NCBI GenBank assembly: GCA_018673915.1
Contig: JABHBK010000054.1
Span: 88,527 to 152,526, forward strand
Source of the DNA: Nitrospina sp.
Lineage (GTDB): Bacteria; Nitrospinota; Nitrospinia; Nitrospinales; VA-1
Direction of reading: 5' to 3'
Length of the DNA: 64,000 nt
Shown in pieces: positions 27,230 through 34,692 of the stretch (within the stretch, counting starts at the first letter, position 1; every line of letters begins with the position of its first letter). The position numbers and the translations under genes are program-made. The notes below the pieces were generated by a model, which saw only the letters and a program-made list of their open reading frames with translations, searched no databases and had not been told where the DNA came from.

Positions 27230-27260
27230 CTGGCCGCCACTATCGATATGTGGAGGCCAG
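27230..27260 (+). promoter_or_regulatory. Strong leader hairpin before the epimerase gene
   Basis: CTGGCC-g-CCAC, loop TATCGATAT, GTGG-a-GGCCAG: ten base pairs interrupted by one G-A mismatch, followed by TTTCATTTG. It lies between the promoter at 27174 and the ATG at 27314. Could be an attenuator, an RNA-stability element or, less likely given the weak T-run, a terminator. Confidence 0.5.
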
Positions 27261-27313
27261 TTTCATTTGAAATAACCTGTTGCCTGAGAAGGTACTCCGC
27301 TTGGAGGTAAGGA

Positions 27314-28246
27314 ATGAATATAGCGCTCACCGGTATCACCGGAATGGTGGGTTCCCATCTGATCAAAAAAATTGTTGAAGAAAGCGATTCTCCGCATAAC
27401 ATTCGAGCCTTAATCCGTGAAGGTAGTGTGGTAGAACACTTGAAAACTTTTGAGGATGTGGATTTTATTATTGGAGGCTTGGAGGATCGAGAGTCTCTTG
27501 CAAAGCTGGTGCAAGATGCAGAGGTGCTGGTGCATCTGGCCCATTTTCCTGGTCCGGTTCAAACTTTGGATGAACTGATCAAGGTAAATGTCAACGGCTC
27601 ATTTGATTTGTTGGAGGAAGCCAAAAAGGCCAAGGTCAAGCAAGTGATCTTCATGAGTTCGTGTACGGTGTTTGGAGAGGTTCTCCCCACTGTTGACAAG
27701 GAACATCCGATGGATGAAAACCACCCTGTTTGGCCCAGTAGTCTGTATGGTTCTATTAAATCTTCAATTGAAGGGTTTTGCCACTATTACCATAAGAGCC
27801 GGGCATTTGACTTAACCATCCTGCGGCCCGTAACCATGTATGGAGTGCGGCCCCAGCTTGACAAGTCCGAATGGTTTCAAACTATTGATTACCTTGCTAC
27901 CAATTACAACGTGGACGTTAAGGGCAGTACCAAGTATGTTTCAGTGGGCTCAGTGGTGCAAGCCATTCAGAAGGTCATGGGAAATGCTGAGGCATCTGGG
28001 AAAACCTACCATCTGGTTGATGGACATATTCATAATATGGACCTTGGAAAATTGATTGCGGATTCCATTGATTCTTTCGGCGAAGTTGAAGGGGTAATGG
28101 GCGAAGATGGCGTGCCTATGTCCAGCCAAGCAGCTACGGAGCTTGGAGTCGAGTTTCCGGGTCAAGAAGGAATTGTGAAATATATTAAACTCATCCATAA
28201 GCTTCAGGGCGAATACGGTGGCGAGCGAAATATTCAAAACTGGTAG
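27314..28246 (+). CDS. NAD(P)-dependent epimerase/dehydratase (extended SDR)
   Basis: A 310-residue Rossmann protein with strong ribosome-binding site (ttggaggt). It has the cofactor motif GITGMVGSHL (residues 7-16), the D-x-x-x near VHLAHFPGP, the catalytic S-Y-x-x-x-K (SSCTVFGE then SLYGSIKSSIEGFC), and the ILRPVTMYGV segment. This is the extended short-chain dehydrogenase type that acts on nucleotide sugars or related acids. The substrate cannot be assigned. It is followed 11 nt later by the split TPP-dependent decarboxylase, so the three genes probably form one pathway unit. Confidence 0.85.
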   Translation: MNIALTGITGMVGSHLIKKIVEESDSPHNIRALIREGSVVEHLKTFEDVDFIIGGLEDRESLAKLVQDAEVLVHLAHFPGPVQTLDELIKVNVNGSFDLLEEAKKAKVKQVIFMSSCTVFGEVLPTVDKEHPMDENHPVWPSSLYGSIKSSIEGFCHYYHKSRAFDLTILRPVTMYGVRPQLDKSEWFQTIDYLATNYNVDVKGSTKYVSVGSVVQAIQKVMGNAEASGKTYHLVDGHIHNMDLGKLIADSIDSFGEVEGVMGEDGVPMSSQAATELGVEFPGQEGIVKYIKLIHKLQGEYGGERNIQNW

Positions 28247-28257
28247 AGGAATAAAAC

Positions 28258-28764
28258 GTGTCGTCTTTTACATCTAAAACATTCATCGACCGGTTGATTC
28301 GGGAAAATTTTAAATTTTTTACCGGAGTTCCCTGCTCGTTATTATCGGGTCTGATTTCATACCTGGAAGAAGTTGAGGATGCCAAATATATTCCATCAGT
28401 GAGGGAAGATTCAGCCGTGGGCCTATGTGCGGGGGCCTATCTTTCGGGGTCTCTTCCTGTGCTGCTGATGCAGAACTCCGGGCTGGGATATTGTCTTAAC
28501 GCATTTACTTCACTGAATCTGATTTACCGAATTCCCGTGTTGGTCATTATGAGCTGGCGGGGCCAAGGGGGAAAAGATGCTCCCGAACACATCATCATGG
28601 GAGATATCAGCCAGAAGCTTCTGGAAACTGCCGGTATGGATTATGCCGTCTTAAAGCCGGAAAATTGCGATCAGGTTCTCGAAACCGCCCTGAAAAAAAT
28701 TAATGAGGAGAAACTTCCTTATACGCTTCTTATTGAGAAAGGTTTATTTGATGAGAGGCACTGA
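28258..28764 (+). CDS. TPP-dependent decarboxylase, alpha (pyrimidine-binding) subunit
   Basis: A 168-residue protein with GTG start (28258) that matches the N-terminal half of sulfopyruvate (ComD) or phosphonopyruvate decarboxylase. It has FTGVPCSLLSGLI, the cofactor-activating acidic stretch SVREDSAVGLCAGAYLSG, and LMQNSGLGYCLNAFTSL and IPVLVIMSWRGQGG. The Glu in VREDSA corresponds to the residue that activates the TPP pyrimidine. The beta subunit follows with a 14-nt overlap. No PEP mutase, sulfolactate dehydrogenase or aminotransferase lies nearby, so sulfopyruvate, phosphonopyruvate or another 2-oxo acid all remain possible. Confidence 0.8.
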   Translation: MSSFTSKTFIDRLIRENFKFFTGVPCSLLSGLISYLEEVEDAKYIPSVREDSAVGLCAGAYLSGSLPVLLMQNSGLGYCLNAFTSLNLIYRIPVLVIMSWRGQGGKDAPEHIIMGDISQKLLETAGMDYAVLKPENCDQVLETALKKINEEKLPYTLLIEKGLFDERH

Positions 28765-29314
28765 GGCTTTTCAGGAATTACTGCCTTTATTGAAAGACGA
28801 ACCCGTGGTGCATGCCAATGGATTCATATGCCGAGAGTCGTTTACTTTAAAAGACCGGGAAGCAAATTTTTATATGATTGGTTCTATGGGGCTGGCTTCT
28901 TCCATTGGGCTGGGGGTGGCTTTATGCAAACCGGACCGCAAGGTGATTGTGCTGGATGGGGATGGCAATGTCTTAATGGCTATGGGAACTCTTGCAATGA
29001 TTGCCGCGCAAGCTCCTAAAAATCTTGTGCACGTTGTGATTGATAACGAAGTGTATGAGTCAACAGGAAGTCAACGCTCGCTTTCCAACCGGGTTCCTCT
29101 TGAGCTAGTTGCTAAAAGTTCAGGTTACCGGGAGGCGTTGCGTGTCAATAGAAAAGAAGAAATCAAACCTGCGTTTGAAAAGCTGATGAATTCCGAAGGA
29201 CCCAGCTTTTTGTTGATCAAGGTGGAACCCTGCTTTGATCCTAAAACTGGACGCGTGACACACACTCCAGAAGAAATCACCAACCGCTTTATGAACTCCC
29301 TCCGCCGGCCGTGA
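28751..29314 (+). CDS. TPP-dependent decarboxylase, beta (TPP-binding) subunit
   Basis: A 187-residue protein. I place the start at ATG 28751, inside the end of the alpha gene; the longer frame from 28703 adds an unlikely basic leader. It carries the diphosphate/Mg-binding motif LDGDGNVLMAMGTLAMIAAQAPKN in part (GDG...N pattern) and the following VVIDNEVYESTGSQ, then a short C-terminal domain with LLIKVEPC. This is the ComE-like half of the split sulfopyruvate/phosphonopyruvate decarboxylase. The gene ends against a short palindromic element at 29330. Confidence 0.82.
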   Translation: MRGTEAFQELLPLLKDEPVVHANGFICRESFTLKDREANFYMIGSMGLASSIGLGVALCKPDRKVIVLDGDGNVLMAMGTLAMIAAQAPKNLVHVVIDNEVYESTGSQRSLSNRVPLELVAKSSGYREALRVNRKEEIKPAFEKLMNSEGPSFLLIKVEPCFDPKTGRVTHTPEEITNRFMNSLRRP

Positions 29315-29329
29315 GATTCTTCCCTCGTG

Positions 29330-29437
29330 CCCCGAAGGGGTAAAAGAGTTATCTCGGCTTGTTATATTTCTTCATTAGCCTTCATGCCCTTAAAGGGTAC
29401 AACGAGCCCTTGCCCAGTTGCATTCCCTGCTAAGGGA
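29330..29437. repeat. Palindromic repeat element between the decarboxylase and a small gene
   Basis: A 5' hairpin CCCC-GAA-GGGG (29330-29340) starts 15 nt after the stop codon. Next comes CGGCTTG near 29354, and the element ends with TCCC-TGCTAA-GGGA (29424-29437), the core shared with 11930 and 18827. The sequence before the last core is clearly similar to that before the 18827 copy. The element lies between convergent genes. Confidence 0.6.
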
Positions 29438-29438
29438 G

Positions 29439-29684
29439 TTAGGCCAGAAGATCTATCGCGCTACCTGCTCCTGATTCAGATGCTACCGAATTACCCTCTT
29501 CACCACTCAGTTCACCCGTTTGATTAACAGGGGGAATAGGGCTGGATTGAGCTTCCTCCGTGGCAGTGCCTTGAGCTTCATTGGAAGCGGATGCTAAACG
29601 AGCACTTTTGCTCCCTTCGGTGGAACTTGTTTCGCTAGTTTGTTTTTGAGCTGCAGAGAAATTTCCCAGGCTTGAAACCTCCAT
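29439..29684 (-). CDS. Small Ser/Glu/Ala-rich hypothetical protein
   Basis: No family recognised. An 81-residue, acidic, low-complexity protein rich in Ser, Glu, Ala and Gly with no cysteine, no membrane segment and no signal peptide. ATG is preceded by a strong Shine-Dalgarno (aaggag, 8 nt upstream), which argues that it is really translated. It lies 65 nt after the similarly Ser-rich FlaG-like gene on the same strand, so the two may be co-transcribed. Probably intrinsically disordered. Confidence 0.6.
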   Translation of the reverse strand: MEVSSLGNFSAAQKQTSETSSTEGSKSARLASASNEAQGTATEEAQSSPIPPVNQTGELSGEEGNSVASESGAGSAIDLLA

Positions 29685-29749
29685 GATGCGACTCCTTTTT
29701 TAAGTTGTAAATTTAAGTTTAAAAATCCGTTATATTTTTCAGAAAAAAA

Positions 29750-30097
29750 TTATTCTGTAATACTGCTGATTCCATCTCGAATGGCAACTTTCAACTGCAT
29801 TTGTTCTTCAGAAGGAATAGATTTAACCACCCTTTGGGTCTTAGGGTCTATGACCTTAAGCACCACATCGTTGTCATCCGTTACCGATAACCTTCTTTGT
29901 TCGCTATTCGAAGATGTTTGTCCACCCTTGCTGGTCTGAGCCAAGGCTTTAGCTTCAGCCGACAGGTCGACAGAGTCTCCTGATGGCTTGGGAGCAGAGG
30001 CCCCGTTTGACACAGATTCAGAACTTGATGACGATGATCGCGTTTTGGGTGTTGGAGCTTTCGGATTTCCTGCTGAGTTAATTGCTTGGGTATCCAT
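29750..30097 (-). CDS. FlaG-like small protein with Ser-rich N-terminus
   Basis: A 115-residue protein starting at ATG 30095-30097 with GAGGGA eight bases upstream; an in-frame TTG further up is not needed. Residues 1-65 are disordered, Ser/Pro/Ala-rich, and include GDSVDLSAEAKALAQ, a stretch typical of flagellar accessory proteins. Residues 78-110 (VVLKVIDPKTQRVVKSIPSEEQ then MQLKVAIRDGI) match the FlaG-type domain, in which D-x-x-T-x-x-V-V-x-x-I-P is the hallmark. FlaG affects filament length; no other flagellar gene is in the window, so this assignment is tentative. Confidence 0.6.
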   Translation of the reverse strand: MDTQAINSAGNPKAPTPKTRSSSSSSESVSNGASAPKPSGDSVDLSAEAKALAQTSKGGQTSSNSEQRRLSVTDDNDVVLKVIDPKTQRVVKSIPSEEQMQLKVAIRDGISSITE

Positions 30098-30429
30098 GAT
30101 ACGTTCCCTCAACTGCTAATTAATAAGGCTGCTTAGTTAAGTAATTGAAAAATATGTATTTATTGGTTTCTCTCCTTGCGTTTTTAACTTTTTACCCAGT
30201 ACACGCCTTCTTCTTAACGGTGACTTAAGAAAAATCTTTAGAAAAAAATTACAAAAAATATTTAAAAGCTTTTGATTTGAGAGAAAGGACTGAATGTGGG
30301 ATGGATAAAGGTTTGAAATATACCTCCTTAGAGGTTATGATGTCGGGCCAAAAAATATTTGAAAATTATGTGGTTCAGGGAGTTTGACTCGGATTTCAGG
30401 GTCATAGCTTCTCCGCCTGTTGCTCTGAT
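30098..30429. other. 332-nt region between the FlaG-like gene and the ABC exporter
   Basis: Divergent, AT-rich intergenic stretch. The only possible coding signal is a 28-codon frame (30301-30387, starting MDKGLKY), with an AGGA 11 nt upstream that is too far to be convincing. No clear promoter, RNA or repeat is seen. Confidence 0.3.
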
Positions 30430-32178
30430 ATGAATGAATTTCGCAATATCCTTAAATACGCTAAGCCGTATACAAAAAGCCTGATTTTTGCATTTCTTTG
30501 TCTGGCTTTGACTTCGTTGATCAATCTGGTTTTGCCTTTGATCGTTCGCAATATGATCAATGCTGTCATCGTTTTAAAAAACAATGAGGTGTTGGATAGT
30601 TTGGCGTGGGATTTAATTATCATCATTGGTCTTCAGGCGGCATTTGCGGTCACCCATAATTATATTTTTGGTTTCGTGGGTCACAGAATGACCACAGATT
30701 TTCGCATCGAATTTTTTTCTCACATCCAATCCCTTTCTTTGCGTTTTTTCCAAGAGCGTCGGGTCGGTGAATTATTGTCCCGCATGAATAATGATATATC
30801 AGTGATCCAGAATGCATTGGTGACCATTCCTGTAGCCTTATTGCGCCAAAGCATCACCCTGCTTGGGGCAATGGCGATTATTCTTTATCTGAACTGGAAA
30901 CTGACGGGTCTGATTTTACTTATCTTGCCTCCCTTGATGATTTTTGCACGGGTATTTGGGCGGAGGTTAAAAACAATTTCGGAAAAGCTTCAGGATCATG
31001 TGGCGCAAGCGGTGGTAGTGCTTGAGGAAGTCATGTCGTCTATCAAGATAGTGAAATCCTTCACCCGAGAGCCTTATGAGCAGAATCGTTTTCAGGAAAA
31101 AATTGAAACAGCTTTTGAAAGAGCCGTGGATAAGATCAAGATATCTTCTTTTTTCGGGCCCTTCATATTGGGGCTTACTTTTCTGGTTTCTGCATTATTG
31201 ATTTGGTATGGCGGATATCAGGTCATGCAAGGGACGACCACTCCTGGCGAACTGGCGGCTTTTTTCCTATACGCTCTGATTATTGCAGGACCCATTGGAA
31301 CTTTTGTCCGGTTGTATACTCAGATTCAAGAAGCTCGTGGAGCCATCCAAAGAGTTTATGAGATTCTTGATACCCAGCCAATTATTCAGAATCCTGATAA
31401 TCCGGTTTTCATTGAGAATATAACGGGCCGTATCCAGTTTGAAAATGTGAGTTTTGGTTATCAGGATTCCACCCAGGTGGTCCATAACGCTAGTTTTGAG
31501 GTGCTGCCGGGTCAAACGGTTGCTCTGGTGGGGCCGAGTGGAGCTGGGAAATCCACCATCATCAAACTCCTGCACCGTTTCTTTGATTCAGACTCCGGGG
31601 TCATTTCGCTGGATGGTCACGACATCCGCACTTTGGATCGGAAAAGTTTTCTCAGTCAGATTGCTCTGGTTCCTCAGGAGACACTTCTTTTTGGCGGAAC
31701 GGTAAAGGAAAATATTCTTTATGGAAAACTCGATGCTACTGAATTGGAACTGGAAGAGGCCGCGCAAAAAGCCAACGCGCATGAATTTATTTCGAATATG
31801 GAAAAAGGTTATGACACCGTTGTAGGTGAAAAGGGAACAAAACTTTCAGGAGGTGAAAGGCAACGGATAGCCATTGCCCGGGCCATATTGAAGGATCCAA
31901 AAATTCTGGTTCTGGACGAAGCAACTTCTTCTCTTGATAATCGGTCGGAATCTCTCATTCAAGAAGCGTTGGATACGCTAATGACCCACCGAACAACTTT
32001 TATCGTGGCGCATCGGCTGAGTACGATCCATAAAGCAGATCAGATAATAGTACTGGATAAAGGTTGCATCGTTGAAACAGGCCAACACGAGGATTTAATG
32101 AACCAGAAGGGTTTGTATCACACGTTATATACAATGAAAATGCTGGACCCAACCACTCATGAAGGGTCAGGTTTGTGA
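30430..32178 (+). CDS. ABC exporter, MsbA/lipid-A type half-transporter
   Basis: A 582-residue fused membrane-ATPase half-transporter. Residues 15-300 hold six membrane helices (for example LIFAFLCLALTSLINLVLPLIV and LIIIIGLQAAFAVTHNYIFGFVG in part) and the coupling-helix region. The nucleotide-binding domain from about 335 shows IQFENVSFGY, Walker A GPSGAGKST, Q-loop LVPQETLLFG, signature LSGGERQRIAIARAIL, Walker B ILVLDEATSSLD and the switch His in IVAHRLSTI. The MsbA family flips lipid A or other lipids, or expels drugs. No lipid-A genes adjoin it, so the substrate is unknown. Confidence 0.9.
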   Translation: MNEFRNILKYAKPYTKSLIFAFLCLALTSLINLVLPLIVRNMINAVIVLKNNEVLDSLAWDLIIIIGLQAAFAVTHNYIFGFVGHRMTTDFRIEFFSHIQSLSLRFFQERRVGELLSRMNNDISVIQNALVTIPVALLRQSITLLGAMAIILYLNWKLTGLILLILPPLMIFARVFGRRLKTISEKLQDHVAQAVVVLEEVMSSIKIVKSFTREPYEQNRFQEKIETAFERAVDKIKISSFFGPFILGLTFLVSALLIWYGGYQVMQGTTTPGELAAFFLYALIIAGPIGTFVRLYTQIQEARGAIQRVYEILDTQPIIQNPDNPVFIENITGRIQFENVSFGYQDSTQVVHNASFEVLPGQTVALVGPSGAGKSTIIKLLHRFFDSDSGVISLDGHDIRTLDRKSFLSQIALVPQETLLFGGTVKENILYGKLDATELELEEAAQKANAHEFISNMEKGYDTVVGEKGTKLSGGERQRIAIARAILKDPKILVLDEATSSLDNRSESLIQEALDTLMTHRTTFIVAHRLSTIHKADQIIVLDKGCIVETGQHEDLMNQKGLYHTLYTMKMLDPTTHEGSGL

Positions 32179-32246
32179 TTTGGCTTGAAGGGGTGGATGC
32201 TCACAAATCATAAAACAATACAAGATGGGGGATGGAGGGCGCAGGA

Positions 32247-32660
32247 TTATTCTCCCGGGTCAGCACCAATTAAAAAACCTATCAAATGTGCTTTTTTCTC
32301 TGCATCGCCGCGGTAATAGGTACGCACCAATCTCTGGATCAACTCATTTAAGTTTGGGTCTTCCCCATAAGTTTCCATAGCCTCATTGACGCAGGGTTCT
32401 TCACCACCTATGGCCTGTTGCGTCTTATTGATAGGTCCTCTTCCCGTTAGCAACCAAATAATATTGAGGTCTGTATGCTGGTAAAGCTTTGCGATGGTAT
32501 CGGCTGAAGGCAGGGATTTATTATTCTCAATATCCGACAAGGACCCCTGGGAGATTCTGATCAATTTAGCCAACTGAAATGACTTTAGCGGCAAAGATTT
32601 TCTCCATTGCCGAAGACGAGACCCTAAGAATTTCGCTGTGCCTGATTTTTTTTCTTGCAT
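32247..32660 (-). CDS. XRE-family helix-turn-helix regulator
   Basis: A 137-residue DNA-binding protein. Residues 11-70 form the XRE/Cro-CI domain: LGSRLRQWRKSLPLKSFQLAKLIRISQGSLSDIENNKSLPS in part, then ADTIAKLYQHTDLNIIWLLTGRG, the WLLTG motif common in phage-repressor-like regulators. The C-terminal 65 residues are acidic and unlike a peptidase domain, so it is not a LexA-type self-cleaving repressor. It has no Shine-Dalgarno. A GGTATACC palindrome six bases upstream of its ATG may be an autoregulatory operator. Convergent with the ABC exporter; target genes unknown. Confidence 0.85.
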   Translation of the reverse strand: MQEKKSGTAKFLGSRLRQWRKSLPLKSFQLAKLIRISQGSLSDIENNKSLPSADTIAKLYQHTDLNIIWLLTGRGPINKTQQAIGGEEPCVNEAMETYGEDPNLNELIQRLVRTYYRGDAEKKAHLIGFLIGADPGE

Positions 32661-33028
32661 AATACGGTATACCTAATTATAATTGATAATGCGAGGTTGT
32701 ATCCTTAATTAATCATATAGCCCAAAAATGCCTCAATAAAGTTTCAGGCAATGCCAGTTGAGGGATGCTAGAAAAGCTTTTTCTTTAAAGAAACTTTGAA
32801 ATAAAAAAGAACCTGACTCCCCAAATCTTCAATGTCAAACCAGGCCTGAGAGGGAAAGCTTGCGGTCAAAACTTTAGGTAGTTTGCCCAACCTTTAAACA
32901 GTCTATACCTTTATAATTCCTTAAAATATTCTTGCCGTCAATCTTTTTTCTAATATTTTCTGATTTAAAATTTTTACATTAATGTGAGAATTTTATTTAT
33001 GCTTATAAAGAAATATAGGGCGGGGGAT
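32661..33028. other. 368-nt AT-rich region between the HTH regulator and the glycosyltransferase gene
   Basis: No gene seen. The left end holds the regulator's promoter and candidate operator: reading left, TATAAT (32677-32682 as ATTATA) and GGTATACC (32666-32673). The rest is AT-rich with no stable RNA or convincing frame. Confidence 0.5.
32666..32684 (-). promoter_or_regulatory. Candidate promoter and operator of the HTH gene
   Basis: On the minus strand TATAAT is followed by the perfect 8-bp palindrome GGTATACC, ending six bases before the ATG at 32660. A regulator bound there would cover the transcription start. The palindrome also overlaps where a Shine-Dalgarno would be, and none is present, so the mRNA may be nearly leaderless. 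Confidence 0.45.
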
Positions 33029-34684
33029 TTAGAAGTCCAAGGATAAAGCGGATTTTTTAGGTAAAAGGATTTGAAAAATCCCGATCATCTCATTAAAAGA
33101 ATAATGTTCGACTAAGAATTTGTATAGGTATGGGGAATAACTGGAGAGTCTTCTTTCCTCCTTCCCATCGATAGCGATGTCCACATAAATCACCACTTTT
33201 GGTAGGCGATTTTTCAACAATTCTACTAATTCACGTTCTTGTTTTTCCTCAAGCATGCCCGGTAAAACCCATTCATAAGGAGTTGGGTTTATTCGGCCAG
33301 AAAGAAAATAAAAAATAGGGTTCAACGGCAAGGCCAAAATGGCATCTCCTTTTTGGGAGTGTAAGTTTATTTTTTCAATGACCCGCTTGATCCATTTTGC
33401 CTCTGCGGGACTGGTATAGACATCTATTTTGTCGAGGGTGAGGCGAGTGGTTTCCAACTTCAATGCGCCAATGCTACCCGCATAGAAACCGTGATGTGTG
33501 TTCATCTCAATAAAAAACATGAAGGGAATGAAAATAATAAGCAGATTCAGCGGTAGCCGAGTTAAGCCGCTAAATTTCCTCTCTGGTTTATGAAAGGACA
33601 AAACTTTTTTTCTTATTCGATACAATAAATAGCAAAGGAGAAGATAGAAAGGCGGCAAAGTTCTTAGTAGATTGTCAAATCCCGCCCGCCATATTACCAA
33701 GCCAAAGGCGCAAACGCCGAATAGTAGAATAGCGATAACCATCAAGTGGGTAATTTGGAGTGATTCTTTTTTGAGGAGGAGCTGGTAAAAAAGAAAGAGT
33801 GCCACAACTCCATAAGTAAAAATAGGAAAGTAGAACAAAGCCCATTCAAACATTTGATGGTAGCCAACTTCTTTGAGAACTGTAAAAAATGGGAAAATTT
33901 CCGGAAATGGATTTCCCCATACTTCATGGGCATCAACCACCAGTTTAAAAACCTTGGTGAAGTAGCCGTCTTGTCCCAGATAAACAGCAAACAGGAATGC
34001 AATGCTGGAGATCCCACCAGCGAGATAATAAGTCTTGGCTGGGGTGGAGGAGCTCGGAGTCACTTTTCCCGGCGAAAAGTGAAAGTCATCGCGCCAACGT
34101 TTTTGGCTCAACATTAAGGCGAGTACAACCAGGCTAATCAGAATTGAAAAAAGGGTTACTTCAAACTTGAAAAATGCGCTTAAAATTATGCCAGCGCCAA
34201 GCCACACAAAAGACGTGAGGTTTCTCTTATCTAAAATCTTTATAAGAAAATACAGGTTTAAAACGACAAAGAAGGTGTAGAAACGGTTGTAATACATGGA
34301 AGGCGCAGAAAGCATAAACAGCGAGGAAAGTAGTGCGAATCCGGCTGGCATGATTTTTCGTCCTATAGAATAAATCATTAATACCATAGGAGGTGTAATA
34401 AGCAGGACTCCAATGCGCAAGCTTTGAATTTCTACTCCAAACAACTTAAAGAACAGCATCCCATACCAGTATCGACCGGGGAGGTAACCATTGGGGTTGA
34501 AATCAACAAGAGCCTCATCTCCATTAAGTGTCCTTAAGGTTCCGTTGGCATATCCTCCCTCGTCCCAGATATTCAATCCATATTTGGAAAAAAACCAAAA
34601 ATAGGCGAGTAGTGCCAGATAGAGTAGGCAAACCTGGCCCCATTGTTTAGCAAGAGAGTTTTTTGTTTTGGAAGGGTTGTCCAT
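33029..34684 (-). CDS. GT-C-type membrane glycosyltransferase (GT39/ArnT-like)
   Basis: A 551-residue polytopic inner-membrane protein with about ten hydrophobic segments. The first periplasmic loop has the acidic motif WDEGGYANGT after the first span (KYGLNIWDEGG), matching the D-E catalytic motif of GT-C glycosyltransferases, including the PMT/ArnT families. The C-terminal 130 residues are soluble, with ESALP-like DAILALPLNPIFYFLSGR. Such enzymes move a sugar from a polyprenyl-phosphate carrier. It starts 8 nt after nagZ, so the two are co-translated, suggesting a cell-envelope role. Exact sugar and acceptor unknown. Confidence 0.75.
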   Translation of the reverse strand: MDNPSKTKNSLAKQWGQVCLLYLALLAYFWFFSKYGLNIWDEGGYANGTLRTLNGDEALVDFNPNGYLPGRYWYGMLFFKLFGVEIQSLRIGVLLITPPMVLMIYSIGRKIMPAGFALLSSLFMLSAPSMYYNRFYTFFVVLNLYFLIKILDKRNLTSFVWLGAGIILSAFFKFEVTLFSILISLVVLALMLSQKRWRDDFHFSPGKVTPSSSTPAKTYYLAGGISSIAFLFAVYLGQDGYFTKVFKLVVDAHEVWGNPFPEIFPFFTVLKEVGYHQMFEWALFYFPIFTYGVVALFLFYQLLLKKESLQITHLMVIAILLFGVCAFGLVIWRAGFDNLLRTLPPFYLLLCYLLYRIRKKVLSFHKPERKFSGLTRLPLNLLIIFIPFMFFIEMNTHHGFYAGSIGALKLETTRLTLDKIDVYTSPAEAKWIKRVIEKINLHSQKGDAILALPLNPIFYFLSGRINPTPYEWVLPGMLEEKQERELVELLKNRLPKVVIYVDIAIDGKEERRLSSYSPYLYKFLVEHYSFNEMIGIFQILLPKKSALSLDF

Positions 34685-34692
34685 TTTTCGAC

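Noticed and set aside
30301..30387. 28-codon frame MDKGLKY... before the ABC exporter
   Set aside because: The only AGGA is too far from the ATG and the sequence shows no domain or membrane pattern; kept only as a note.
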